A DNA stretch of 40,573 nt from Siminovitchia fortis (GCF_003605365.2 NZ_QYTU02000014.1:1-40573), one strand, 5' to 3'. Positions 23,893 to 32,363 are shown, numbered from the stretch's first letter. Numbers and translations: made by a program. Notes: a model not told the origin generated them from the sequence alone.

Positions 23893-24132
23893 GGGAACTT
23901 ATCCATTCGTGTCTGGTTTCAGCGATGGAGGCAAACTTAGGGGCATCTCCGTCTGATTCGTGACCGTTTTTGGGGAGGTGGAGATAAATTCGGGAACTTA
24001 TCCGGCTGTTTCGTGACCGTTTTTGAGAGATGGAGGATTATTTGGGAACTTATCCGGCCCATTCGTTACCGTTTTGGGGAGATGGAGGCCTATTCGGGAA
24101 CTTATCCGTCACATTCGTGACCGTTTTCACAG
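23893..24132 (+). repeat. Tandem repeat, 52-bp period, about five units
   Basis: Units start at about 23893, 23940, 23992, 24044 and 24096. The last three share GGGAACTTATCCG, then TTCGTGACCGTTTT and a GAGATGGAG block. The first two are diverged and the last is cut short at 24132. The unit length is not a multiple of three and no frame stays open. It lies in the 574-bp gap between the AAA ATPase and the 28-residue-repeat protein. Nothing else is visible there except the terminator at 24141 and a short decayed-looking frame before 23886. Confidence 0.85.
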
Positions 24133-24140
24133 CCAACACC

Positions 24141-24164
24141 AAAAAACGGGCACGAATATGCCCG
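24141..24164 (-). terminator. Intrinsic terminator after the 28-residue-repeat protein gene
   Basis: CGGGCA (24147-24152) pairs with TGCCCG (24159-24164) over a 6-nt loop, followed on the minus strand by six U. It lies about 60 bases past the stop codon. Confidence 0.75.
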
Positions 24165-24221
24165 CTTTCCTATTTTGAACCTGACCACTAGCGTTATTTT
24201 TAAAATTAAGCTAAGCAAAAA

Positions 24222-24944
24222 CTACTGCATCCCCGGATGCCCTTTCGGGAATAATATGATCTCTTCCCTGAACGGAAACAGTTTCATTTCCCTCGCCTTT
24301 TCCCCGTGGTTGATCATGATTTCATGAAAGATTTCCTGATCGGTTTTTCCATCCGTGTTGACACCTAATTTTTCAGCTGCATTGTGAATCATCGCTTTTC
24401 GCACGTCCATCGCCACTTCGCGAAGGTCCCGGCCCTCCGTTTGAATGCCGTACTCTTTGGCATACTTCAGGATTTGTGCTTTCCGCACCTCGTACGTGAG
24501 CTCTTTCAGAGATTTGCCTTCACTGGAAATTCCCAGTTCAGAAGCTTCCTTTTTAACCTTTGCTCCTTTGATTTCTTTCTTTAAGGTTTTGATGTCTTTT
24601 TCCTGTGTGCTGATTCCATATTGCTGTGCAATTCTTGTCACCCAAACCTTTTCAATCTCTTTCTCCAATTGATCCGTGCTTTTTCCTTCAGTTGAAATGC
24701 CCAATCCTTCCGCATGCTTTTTAATGTAAACATCACGGATCTCTTTGTTGAGCGTTTCCATATCTTTGCCTTCTGTGTCGATTCCCAGCATTTCCGCATA
24801 CTTCTTCGTCATTTCCGGGTCGCTTTTAAATTGGCGCTCCCCCCACTCCGCATCATGCATTTCAGCGGAGACAGCTGATCCCATGCCAACAATGACTCCA
24901 AGCGCAACGACTGCCGCAAGAAAATATGTAGCCAGCCTCTTCAT
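24222..24944 (-). CDS. Secreted protein with six 28-residue helical repeats
   Basis: From ATG 24944 (AAGGAGG upstream) the product has 240 residues. A signal peptide covers 1-27 and ends in AVSA-E. Six tandem repeats of exactly 28 residues follow without gaps, beginning AEMLGIDTEGKD, AEGLGISTEGKS, AQQYGISTQEKD, ASELGISSEGKS, AKEYGIQTEGRD and AEKLGVNTDGKT. The pattern is A..LGI.TEGK...EL..EI followed by a charged helix, and looks like helix-turn-helix units of the SAP/HeH kind. A short tail ends in LFPKGHPGMQ. I know of no assigned function; wall, DNA or spore-surface binding are possibilities. A dispersed repeat lies just upstream of its start. Confidence 0.82.
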   Translation of the reverse strand: MKRLATYFLAAVVALGVIVGMGSAVSAEMHDAEWGERQFKSDPEMTKKYAEMLGIDTEGKDMETLNKEIRDVYIKKHAEGLGISTEGKSTDQLEKEIEKVWVTRIAQQYGISTQEKDIKTLKKEIKGAKVKKEASELGISSEGKSLKELTYEVRKAQILKYAKEYGIQTEGRDLREVAMDVRKAMIHNAAEKLGVNTDGKTDQEIFHEIMINHGEKAREMKLFPFREEIILFPKGHPGMQ

Positions 24945-25011
24945 TTTGAATTTCCTCCTTAAAGTGTATAGTTCGCTTTTTAGCATGCCCTTTAATAAAA
25001 ATGCCATGAAT

Positions 25012-25173
25012 AAGAAATGCGCAAGGCGCCCGTCTATCGGCGCAAAGCTAGACTACGCTTGCGAAGGCGTAGTTTGCCTTCATCAGCGATTGGCTTAATC
25101 CTTGCTCCGATGGCGCCTGAAGCTGGACATTACGTTAATCTTGTTTGAAGAGAAAATTCGGTAAAATCTTATG
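25012..25173 (+). repeat. Dispersed structured repeat, type A, copy 4
   Basis: The core runs from AAGAAATGCGCAAGGCGC to GAAGCTGGACAT (about 119 bp). It is followed by the same 40-bp extension as the copy in the kyn operon (TTGTTTGAAGAGAAAATTCGG). It lies between the genes at 24944 and 25223. Confidence 0.85.
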
Positions 25174-25187
25174 ATTTCTTTAGCTTT

Positions 25188-25217
25188 TAAAAAAAAAGAA
25201 TGCCGGACCCGGCATTT
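25188..25217 (-). terminator. Intrinsic terminator of the coiled-coil protein gene
   Basis: AATGCCG and CGGCATT pair over a 4-nt loop, followed on the minus strand by CTTTTTTTTTT. It begins a few bases after the stop codon. Confidence 0.85.
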
Positions 25218-25222
25218 CCATT

Positions 25223-25987
25223 TCACTGATTCTCTTCCTTGCTTTCTTTTTTCTGCTCCTTTTGCTTAAGCAGAAAAAGCTGCAGCGGCTCCACGGAGCC
25301 GGTCATAAGTTTATAAACGTACGAGGAAGTGAGCTTGTAGCTGTTTTCGATTTTTTCAGCGAGGTAGTTGGCTCTTTCAAACAGGATCGAGCGGATGTTT
25401 GTAACTTGCCTCAGGATTTTTTCAGTGACCGCTTCTTGGCTGTCCAAACGGCTGATTACTTCCTGATGCCTTTCCTCTTGCTTCGAAATTTGTTCCGCCA
25501 TTTCCCTTTGGAGTTCATATTGCTCGTTTAATTTTGTTAAAAGCTCTTCGTTGTCGGCTTCAACAGATTTCAAACGATTTTCGATTTCCTCATTCGTTCC
25601 ACTGACCTGCAAAAGCTGCTCCATTACCTCTTTTTTAAAAAGAGTCTCCTCATCCAGCTTCTCCTCCAGCCTCCGGCTCTTTTCATCAATGGCCGTCAAC
25701 TGCTCCTTCACATTTTCATGGACCTCATCATGTTTCCGGTCATTTCTTCTTAAATCTTTCAACTGATAGGATATTTTCTTCCATTGATTTTTTCGCACCT
25801 GCTCCTGATATTCCACCATTTTATTTAAATCCGAAAAGGATTGCTGCCAGATGGCATTAGCTTTTTTCTGCACCTCTAAAAATTCGGCCCATTCATCTAT
25901 TTGAGCAACCGATTGGTTGGGTTCATCAATCTCTTCCACACTTTTATAAATATACAGGTGTTCTTCTTCATTAATATATAACCCCAT
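25223..25987 (-). CDS. Coiled-coil protein of unknown function
   Basis: From ATG 25987 the product has 254 residues. After a short head (MGLYINEEEHLYIYKSVEE) nearly the whole protein is heptad-rich and charged, with long helices (about 40-215) full of Glu, Lys and Gln. A C-terminal segment (SYVYKLMTGSVEPLQLFLLK) is more hydrophobic and may be the interaction part. No membrane helix or signal peptide is present. The nearest ribosome binding site is AAGGGGGTG ten bases upstream; the earlier ATG 26020 lacks one. I do not recognise the family. Confidence 0.75.
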   Translation of the reverse strand: MGLYINEEEHLYIYKSVEEIDEPNQSVAQIDEWAEFLEVQKKANAIWQQSFSDLNKMVEYQEQVRKNQWKKISYQLKDLRRNDRKHDEVHENVKEQLTAIDEKSRRLEEKLDEETLFKKEVMEQLLQVSGTNEEIENRLKSVEADNEELLTKLNEQYELQREMAEQISKQEERHQEVISRLDSQEAVTEKILRQVTNIRSILFERANYLAEKIENSYKLTSSYVYKLMTGSVEPLQLFLLKQKEQKKESKEENQ

Positions 25988-26083
25988 ATTCCTTGTACAC
26001 CCCCTTGCTTTTAAATCCATGTATTAGCTTATGCAAAGCGGCTGCAAGGAGGGACGACAAAAATTGATCCGGAATATCATTAG

Positions 26084-26124
26084 AAAAAGCTTGTAGAAAA
26101 ATCCGCTTTTTCTACAAGCTTTTT
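26084..26124 (-). terminator. Intrinsic terminator of the permease/aguA operon
   Basis: A perfect 18-bp stem (26084-26101 with 26107-26124) over loop TCCGC lies seven bases past the aguA stop. The arms end in A/T runs on both sides, so it could act in both directions. Confidence 0.9.
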
Positions 26125-26130
26125 AAAAAT

Positions 26131-27231
26131 TTATGGTCTCGGCTGAACCATTGTCATGCAATGGATATTGCCTCCGCTTAGAGACCACTCCTTCGTCGGA
26201 AGGCCGATCACTTTTCGATCCGGCATCAGTTCCTGAAGTTTTTGAACAGCTTCCTGATCCCGAGGGTCATTAAATTGAGGAACCAAAAATCCGCCATTCA
26301 CGAAATATCCGTTAATATAAGTTACGGCCAGCGGCTGATTCGGCTCACGCGGCGCCGCATCCGCAGCAATATCAAATCCTTTGTTTTCCTCTTCTGTTAT
26401 ATGGATGACTTCCGGGATATGAATTTTATGGATTTCAAACTTTCTCCCTTTCGCATCCGTTTCATTGCTAAGGATATCATACGCTTCTTTGAACACCGGA
26501 TATTGCGGGTGATTCACATCATCCACCCATGAAAGGGCGATGACGCCGGGTTTGATGAAAAAGAGGATATCATCCACATGCCCGTCCGTTTCATCATACA
26601 GCATCCCTCTTTTTAGCCAAATGACCTTGTCCAAACCAAGATATTCCTTGCAGTTCCTCTCCACTTCCTCTTTGGACATATCCCCGTTCCGATTCGGGTT
26701 CAAATTGCACTGCTCCGTCAAAATAATGGTGCCTTCTCCGTCTACCTGCGTTGCTCCGCCTTCAAGAATAAAGTGTTTGGCATCATAGGAATCTATATTT
26801 TCCAGTTCAAAAAGCTTTTGCGCAAATTGCTGGTCCAAATCCCATGGAAAATAGAGCCCTTCCTTTAGTCCACCATAAGCATTGAAGCCAAACTGGACTC
26901 CTCTCATTTCCCCTTCATCATTGATGACGTAAAATGCCCCTTTATCCTGGACCCATGATTCGTTCGTCGACATTTCCACAACCCGGACTTTTTCCGATAA
27001 TCTTGCCCTTGCATTTTCATACTGGTCAGCGGAGCAGATCACCGTCATTTCTTCATATTCTGCGATTGTATTTGCTACGATCACAGCTACTTCCTGAGCA
27101 GGTTTTCCCCCATTCCGGAAAGCAAAGCCTTTTTCCGGCCAAATGATGATTGACCCTTTATGCGGTTCAAATTCTCCCGGAATTCTGAATCCATCTTTTT
27201 TAGGTGTGCTGTCTTTAATTGTTCTTGCCAT
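26131..27231 (-). CDS. aguA: Agmatine deiminase
   Basis: This 366-residue enzyme of the peptidylarginine-deiminase superfamily converts agmatine to N-carbamoylputrescine and ammonia. Family marks are GFRIPGEFEPHKGSIIIWPE, NESWVQDKGAFYV, ILEGGATQVDGEGTI, the catalytic DETDGHVDD and the nucleophile in SLSGGNIHC (Cys358). It follows the APC permease by 42 bases on the same strand. No N-carbamoylputrescine amidase (aguB) is in the window, so the pathway must continue elsewhere. A ureohydrolase that may act on agmatine lies at the start of the window. Confidence 0.95.
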   Translation of the reverse strand: MARTIKDSTPKKDGFRIPGEFEPHKGSIIIWPEKGFAFRNGGKPAQEVAVIVANTIAEYEEMTVICSADQYENARARLSEKVRVVEMSTNESWVQDKGAFYVINDEGEMRGVQFGFNAYGGLKEGLYFPWDLDQQFAQKLFELENIDSYDAKHFILEGGATQVDGEGTIILTEQCNLNPNRNGDMSKEEVERNCKEYLGLDKVIWLKRGMLYDETDGHVDDILFFIKPGVIALSWVDDVNHPQYPVFKEAYDILSNETDAKGRKFEIHKIHIPEVIHITEEENKGFDIAADAAPREPNQPLAVTYINGYFVNGGFLVPQFNDPRDQEAVQKLQELMPDRKVIGLPTKEWSLSGGNIHCMTMVQPRP

Positions 27232-27273
27232 AATGATTCTCCTCTTTTCATATGATGTAATTTTTTATATGTG

Positions 27274-28659
27274 TTATTGATCATTATTACTGAGTTCCGG
27301 CGGACTGACTTTAAAAAACTTGGTCAAATATAAAATATAGACAAAGCCGATCGCCGCCCAAACTACCCCAAGTATCATAGCACTTTTCTCAAGGCTGAAC
27401 CACAAGTATATGTTAAATGCCAAACCTGCCCCTGGTATGATAATGGAAGTAATAATCGATTTGACGGACCGATTTTTTTCCCGCCTAAAGAAATAGACGA
27501 TCACAGATAAGTTGACAAATGTGAAGGCCACAAAGGCTCCGAAGTTAATAAGCGAAGCTGCCTCCGTAAGATCCAAAAACATAGCTGTCAAGGCCAAAGC
27601 CCCTACAAGCAGGATATTAAACACCGGAAGCCCAGTCCGCGGGTGAACATATCCAAAAAATTTCTTGGGTAAGACTCCGTCACGCCCCATTCCATATAAC
27701 AAGCGCGATGCGCTCATTTGCTGGGTGATGCCGCAGGCAAGTACCGCTACAACATAACCCGAAATGAATATAGAGTGGAACAAAGCCCCGCCAATATACC
27801 GCGCGATTTCCGGTGAAGCGCCTTCAATATCGCCGAAAACGGATACATCCGGAAATAAGGATTGCATGAAATAGGTTACGGTAACAAAGAAAGCTCCTGC
27901 GCTCAAGGCAATGATGAAGATCGCCCTGGGGATGTTCTTCTTTGGTTCAATCGTCTCTTCAGCCAACGTTGTTACTGCATCAAAACCAAGGAAAGAAAGT
28001 GCCAGAATGGATGCTCCTGCAAAAACAGCCGGAAAAGAAAGCTGTTCGGTATAAAACGGGTTAAGGGAAAATGTATTTCCGGTATCGCCATACATGATCA
28101 TTCTGATAGTCAAAATAACAAAGATCACGGTGACCAACACTTGCAGAATAACCAAAAGGTAGTTAAAAATGACCGCCAGTTTGACCCCAAAAAGATTCAG
28201 CGCCGTTGTAATGACAATGGTCAAAAAAATCCATATCCACGATGGGACACCAGGAAAAGCGGACGACATATAAATACTTGCCAGCAGCGCGTTGATCATC
28301 GGAAGAAAAAGATAATCCAGCATGGCGGACCATCCGACAAGAAAACCTAAATGCGCATTCATTGTTTTTCTTGTATAGGTATAAACGGAGCCTGCCGACG
28401 GATATTTTTTTACCATTCTTCCGTAACTGTACGCTGTAAAAAAAATGGCCACAATGATCAATAGGTAGGCCGCCGGAACATGGCCGCCAGTAATGTCGGA
28501 GATGATGCCGAATGTATCAAAGACTGCCAAAGGCGACATATACGCCAAGCCGATAAAAACGACATGCCTTAGTTTTAAAGATCGCTTTAATTGTCCCCCG
28601 TCAGAAATTGCACTCTCTTGCAAGGAACCGTTTAATTCTTTTGCCTCACTCAGGTTCAT
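27274..28659 (-). CDS. APC-superfamily permease, probable agmatine or putrescine uptake
   Basis: This 461-residue integral membrane protein has 12 expected helices. LKLRHVVFIGLAYMSPLAVFDTFG is the first-helix substrate region, and GFDAVTTLAEETIEPKKNIPRAI is the hallmark after helix 6 of the amino acid/polyamine/organocation superfamily. The short N-terminal tail and length resemble the PuuP putrescine importer group. It is the first gene of a two-gene unit with agmatine deiminase, which makes agmatine a reasonable substrate. GGGGGGAG precedes ATG 28659. Confidence 0.9.
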   Translation of the reverse strand: MNLSEAKELNGSLQESAISDGGQLKRSLKLRHVVFIGLAYMSPLAVFDTFGIISDITGGHVPAAYLLIIVAIFFTAYSYGRMVKKYPSAGSVYTYTRKTMNAHLGFLVGWSAMLDYLFLPMINALLASIYMSSAFPGVPSWIWIFLTIVITTALNLFGVKLAVIFNYLLVILQVLVTVIFVILTIRMIMYGDTGNTFSLNPFYTEQLSFPAVFAGASILALSFLGFDAVTTLAEETIEPKKNIPRAIFIIALSAGAFFVTVTYFMQSLFPDVSVFGDIEGASPEIARYIGGALFHSIFISGYVVAVLACGITQQMSASRLLYGMGRDGVLPKKFFGYVHPRTGLPVFNILLVGALALTAMFLDLTEAASLINFGAFVAFTFVNLSVIVYFFRREKNRSVKSIITSIIIPGAGLAFNIYLWFSLEKSAMILGVVWAAIGFVYILYLTKFFKVSPPELSNNDQ

Positions 28660-29204
28660 ATACTCCCCCCATTCAAAATAAACCTTATAAAACTTTTTAG
28701 GTTTTTCCAGTTTTCAAAGGGATTAAAAAATGCCCCTTTTCCATATAAAGTGGTTGCCACTTTCTAGAAACACTTCCTTTGCAGCAGGCGTGATTCCTTT
28801 TTGAGAAAATTGTTCATAACAAATGATGTCGCTTTCAAAGATATAAGTGCCCGAATTTTCTCAAGGAAAATTTGCAATGCTAGTCCAGAAAGATTCATAA
28901 ATTTAAAATTTAATGCTATTCAGCCCCCTTCCTAAATGAACCAAGGGCTTAGTTCACTGCGCCTTGGATACTTGCATTTTTTAATATGCAAAATATATTC
29001 CACTTTTAATATTTTTGCAAATTGGCCTAACCTCAGGCCTTTTCTAAAAATAAAAATCCTCACAAGATATGATTCGAACCGATTTCGCATAAAACGATGC
29101 GATAGCGAATCGGATTTGCAGCTTCGTAAGCCGCAAATATAAAACATGAAAACAATGCAATGTTTGTCCATAACAAAACATATAGTTTATGAGGGGGGAT
29201 GGGA
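28660..29204. other. 545-bp intergenic region with hairpins, no gene seen
   Basis: This gap separates the permease operon (minus) from the DoxX gene (plus). It holds a 17-bp palindrome, AAAGTGG-TTG-CCACTTT, at 28747-28763, about 90 bp before the permease start and suited to an operator. It also holds GGCCT/AGGCC followed by TTTTTC (29024-29045), a bulged stem 29079-29113, and a stem 29114-29138 that is perfect only as minus-strand RNA. No open frame with a ribosome binding site and no known riboswitch was recognised. Confidence 0.45.
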
Positions 29205-29558
29205 ATGATCACTTTGGTAAGGTGGGCGGTCGCCTACGTGTTCGTCGTTTCCGGTACAATGAAATTGATGAATCCGGAACTCGCCAACACATTTATTCAA
29301 TTGAGGCTGCCGTATCCCGAACAGTTGATGATGGCAGTCGCGGTAACTGAAGTTGTGTGCGGGATTCTGATTTTAATCAATAGGGGGACGAGACTTGCCG
29401 TAATGCCATTAATGGGAATCATGGTCGCGGCATTGATTTTAACGAAAATACCATTGCTTTCATCCGGATTCATGGATTTTGCTTTCGGCGCAAGGCTGGA
29501 CATCGTGATGCTTTTACTGCTTTTTGTTTTGCATAATCATCGGGGTATATTGAAATAA
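29205..29558 (+). CDS. DoxX-family membrane protein
   Basis: From ATG 29205 the product has 117 residues with four hydrophobic helices. The start RWAVAYVFVVSGTMKLMNPE is the DoxX/SURF4-like signature (an aromatic-rich first helix ending in G..K). Proteins of this family are small redox- or stress-linked membrane proteins of uncertain activity, sometimes partners of thiol oxidoreductases or quinone oxidases. GGGGGG lies six bases before 29205; ATG 29199 overlaps that site. It is monocistronic, convergent with the pyridoxine kinase gene, with a perfect 11-bp hairpin (29559-29584) between them. Confidence 0.85.
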   Translation: MITLVRWAVAYVFVVSGTMKLMNPELANTFIQLRLPYPEQLMMAVAVTEVVCGILILINRGTRLAVMPLMGIMVAALILTKIPLLSSGFMDFAFGARLDIVMLLLLFVLHNHRGILK

Positions 29559-29603
29559 GGGAGAAAATCAGTTTTCTCCCTTGAAAATTGGACCTTGCGC
29601 TCC

Positions 29604-30434
29604 TCATTTTTCCACTGTAACATTGACCCCTGTTTCGCCGTATTTCTGATAGGCGGCATGGTATGTGGGGCCGACTCCGCGTTTAAATGTAATGGAGTGG
29701 CGAATGGCGGCTGTGATGAATTTTTTCGCTTCCTCCACAGCTTCCTGGACTGATTTTCCTTTTGCCAGCTGGGCCGTGATGGCGGCCGAGTAGCTGCATC
29801 CCGCTCCATTTGTATGGATTGTATCAATGCGCGGCGCTTCAAGCAGATGGAATTTCTCGCCGTCAAATAACACATCGACCGCCGGTCCTTCGAGACGCCC
29901 GCCTTTGACAAGGACATATTTCGGGCCGAGCTTTTGTAATTCGGCCGCTGCCTGTTTCAAATCATCAACGGAAGTAAGCTGCTGTTCAGTTTCCAACAGC
30001 CGCGCAGCTTCCGGCATATTCGGCGTAATGATTGTGGCTAATGGGATCAGTTTTGTTTTTACAGCCTCAATGGCGTCGTCTTTTAACAGCGCAGATCCCA
30101 TTTTGCCAATCATGACCGGGTCCACGACAATATTGGGGGTGCCCGATTCCTCAATCCACTTGGCCACATGGGTGATGATTTCCTCTGTAAAAAGCATCCC
30201 TGTTTTTATCGCGTCCGCCCCAATATCGCGCAGCGCCGTATACACCTGTGCTTCAATAGCATCAAATGCAATCGGAAAAACACCCTGATCTGTGCGCGGA
30301 TGATTGGCGACAATCGCAGTAATAGCACTTAACCCAAACACATCCATCTCCTGGAATGTCTTTAAATCCGCCTGAATTCCGGCTCCGCCCCTTGCAGCAG
30401 AACCCGCAATCGATAATGCTCTAGGTATGCTCAT
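29604..30434 (-). CDS. pdxK: Pyridoxine/pyridoxal/pyridoxamine kinase (ThiD-type)
   Basis: From ATG 30434 (AGAGAGG upstream) the product has 276 residues. It has the ribokinase-fold ThiD/PdxK pattern: ALSIAGSAARGGAGIQADLKTF, GADAIKTGMLF, NIVVDPVM, TIITPNMPEAARLL, VLVKGG and a C-terminal THGAG-like block, here IHTNGAGCSYSAAI. In Bacillus this GAGC variant is PdxK, which phosphorylates vitamin B6 precursors in PLP salvage; hydroxymethylpyrimidine phosphate kinase activity is also possible. The family sequence GSDSSGGAG is GSAARGGAG here. It could supply PLP for kynureninase, but no regulatory link is visible. Confidence 0.85.
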   Translation of the reverse strand: MSIPRALSIAGSAARGGAGIQADLKTFQEMDVFGLSAITAIVANHPRTDQGVFPIAFDAIEAQVYTALRDIGADAIKTGMLFTEEIITHVAKWIEESGTPNIVVDPVMIGKMGSALLKDDAIEAVKTKLIPLATIITPNMPEAARLLETEQQLTSVDDLKQAAAELQKLGPKYVLVKGGRLEGPAVDVLFDGEKFHLLEAPRIDTIHTNGAGCSYSAAITAQLAKGKSVQEAVEEAKKFITAAIRHSITFKRGVGPTYHAAYQKYGETGVNVTVEK

Positions 30435-30783
30435 ATGATCAATCCTCTCTGGCCAATCAATCAACTTTGTATCAGTTTTTTTATAAAAAATCCTAGTAAC
30501 ATTATCCTGTATCCAACCGGTACATTGCAAGGGTTTGACCCCGTGATTTGGGAACGTTTATTTTCTCTATATTCATACAGACGGGTCAGCATCCATGATT
30601 TAATGAATTCGATTCCGGAGCAAGCTGTTTATTAAAACTTATGTTGATCACATTGAAATTGGGATAAGGGGCTTGAATTACTGTGAAACTGGGCTTTCAC
30701 ACATTGAGGCTGAGCTGTGCCATATCTCTGTTTTTAAAAAATAGTCGCTGATCAAAACGACAACCATGGTCAGGCAAAAAACA

Positions 30784-30956
30784 CGTATGACTACCGAAGA
30801 AGAGTTAAATTCAAATACTCGGGAGGCATTGGATACGTATGACTACCGAAGAAGCGTTAAATTCAAATACTCGGGAGGCATTGGATACGTATGACTACCG
30901 AAGAAGCGTTAAATTCAAATACTCGGGAGGCATTGGATACGTATGACTACCGAAGA
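30784..30956 (+). repeat. Tandem repeat, exact 52-bp period, 3.3 units
   Basis: Units start at 30784, 30836, 30888 and 30940, the last cut at 30956. Units 1-3 differ at one position (AGAGTTA versus AGCGTTA), so the array is recent. Each unit carries GGGAGG about 12 bases before an ATG. One 35-codon frame from ATG 30787 to 30894 crosses two units and reads the same DNA in two frames; this is probably fortuitous. The rest of the gap 30435-31053 shows only a hairpin, TGTGAAA/TTTCACA (30682-30701), and no gene. Confidence 0.92.
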
Positions 30957-31053
30957 TAAGGCAAATCGAAAACCCAGCCGGGCAGCATTAATTTTCGCAA
31001 GTGGAACGCGCATTTTCGCCCATCAAAGCCGCCTCCCTTTAAGTCTTCCATAC

Positions 31054-31093
31054 AAAAAATCCGGCTCAAAATAAACGAATCATTTTGAGCCGG
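31054..31093 (-). terminator. Intrinsic terminator of the lipoprotein gene
   Basis: A perfect 12-bp stem (31061-31072 with 31082-31093), loop of nine, is followed on the minus strand by ATTTTTT. It lies 20 bases past the stop. Confidence 0.92.
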
Positions 31094-31112
31094 ACCAACT
31101 ACCATCCCTGAA

Positions 31113-32363
31113 TTATTCCTTCACAGGCAATTCAAACGTAACAGATTTCTCTTTAAACAGTTCCTTGGCGTTCTCATCTTTTAGCGGGCCAACCTGCATA
31201 TCAAACTTTTTAAAGATGTCAAATTCGTCTTTCCTGAACAGGAAAACCGTGAGGAATTCATCTTTGTTCCCTGGGTTTGATGTACCGGAATAGTTCGGCT
31301 CAAGCATTCCCTGGTTGAACATGGTTCCGCGGTCCCCATCGATCGTCAATTTTCTGTCAACCAAAAATTTATCAAATGGCGTGTCGCTTCCGTTTTCAAT
31401 GGTCATTTTTACAGTCAACGCCACCAGACCGCTATCCCCAAAGTTCGAAAACCTTTCCGCATGGCCGTCTGTCGGAGTTACGTCGGCATACTGCACGCCG
31501 TTAAGCGTTATTTTTACACCATCAATTTCTTTTGTTTCATTAATCTCAGTATTCTCAAAAAAGATTTCCTTGTCCGCAATATTGTCTGTCACCATTTTAT
31601 CCTGATACAGTTCCCCTGATGCTGCGGCTTTTTCGGCCCCTTTATCATTAAATGGCAATTTAAAAACAGCGTCTTCGCCCAATCGTTTGGATGTGTCGTT
31701 ATTCAGCCATAGCGCATCGATTCTCAATGTCGGTGAACTCAGCTTCTCAAATTGTGCTTTCGTCATTGAATGGGCGTTCATTCCGGTGAAGCTTTTTCCT
31801 TTGGAATATTGGGAAGCATCTTTCGTACTTTCATCCTTCAGCCATTGGTCTCGATCGACCAGATGCTGTCTCGGGATAATGTAATCCACCCCGTTATCCG
31901 CCAATAAGGTTACGCCGCCCGCATAAAATACGTCTTCATCGGACTTGTTATCCAATGTCATTTTATATGTAAGAACATAACCCTCATCCTCACCATCGAA
32001 GTTCGTCTTACTTGATTCATTCATATTGGAAACATGGACAATTTGATACTCATCAATTTCCATTGTCACCTTATCGCTGTACGCATGTTTCAATCCCGGG
32101 TTTTTATTCGTATACACCACTTTCACATCTGCGTCCAAATCCTCTGCGATATATGGATTCAACACTGATCCATCGTCTTCTTTTTCAGCGGACTCCTTTT
32201 CCTCTTCTTTCGGTTCGGCATCCGCTTCTACAGCCTTAGTATCGTCTGTTTTCTCTTCTGTCGTTGCCGGCTTCGCTTCTTCTTTTTTATCATCGGCCTT
32301 GCTTCCGCATGCGCCCAGCAATAGGACAGCCATTACAAACATGGCAAGTTTTTTAATGAGCAT
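31113..32363 (-). CDS. DUF5068-type lipoprotein
   Basis: The 416-residue product has a lipoprotein signal peptide ending in the lipobox LLGAC (Cys19). An acidic low-complexity spacer rich in Glu, Lys, Asp and Thr follows (about 22-65). The extracellular part has two beta-rich domains (about 75-220 and 235-416), each with an immunoglobulin-like TYKMTLDNKSDEDVFYAGG or LTVKMTIENGSDTPFDKF segment, as in DUF4352/DUF5068 proteins. Function is unknown; proteins of this type are common membrane-tethered surface proteins in Bacillus. Monocistronic. Confidence 0.85.
   Translation of the reverse strand: MLIKKLAMFVMAVLLLGACGSKADDKKEEAKPATTEEKTDDTKAVEADAEPKEEEKESAEKEDDGSVLNPYIAEDLDADVKVVYTNKNPGLKHAYSDKVTMEIDEYQIVHVSNMNESSKTNFDGEDEGYVLTYKMTLDNKSDEDVFYAGGVTLLADNGVDYIIPRQHLVDRDQWLKDESTKDASQYSKGKSFTGMNAHSMTKAQFEKLSSPTLRIDALWLNNDTSKRLGEDAVFKLPFNDKGAEKAAASGELYQDKMVTDNIADKEIFFENTEINETKEIDGVKITLNGVQYADVTPTDGHAERFSNFGDSGLVALTVKMTIENGSDTPFDKFLVDRKLTIDGDRGTMFNQGMLEPNYSGTSNPGNKDEFLTVFLFRKDEFDIFKKFDMQVGPLKDENAKELFKEKSVTFELPVKE

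Noticed and set aside
23775-23963. Possible 62-residue gene
   Set aside because: No ribosome binding site, no family resemblance, and it runs into the tandem repeat. Another frame of the same stretch reads a plausible protein tail ending GMVDGKQ at 23886, so this is probably decayed DNA.
23893-24132. CRISPR array or repeat-protein gene
   Set aside because: There are no unique spacers, and the 52-bp period destroys any continuous reading frame.
28660-28930. Sigma-54 promoter for the agmatine deiminase operon
   Set aside because: No TGGCAC-N5-TTGC-like element was found on the minus strand before 28659, unlike the ureohydrolase gene.
30787-30894. 35-codon open frame inside the tandem repeat
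   Set aside because: It exists only because the 52-bp unit shifts frame between copies; the amino acid sequence resembles nothing known.
30784-30956. CRISPR array
   Set aside because: The units abut with no variable spacers, they are longer than usual CRISPR repeats, and no cas genes are present.
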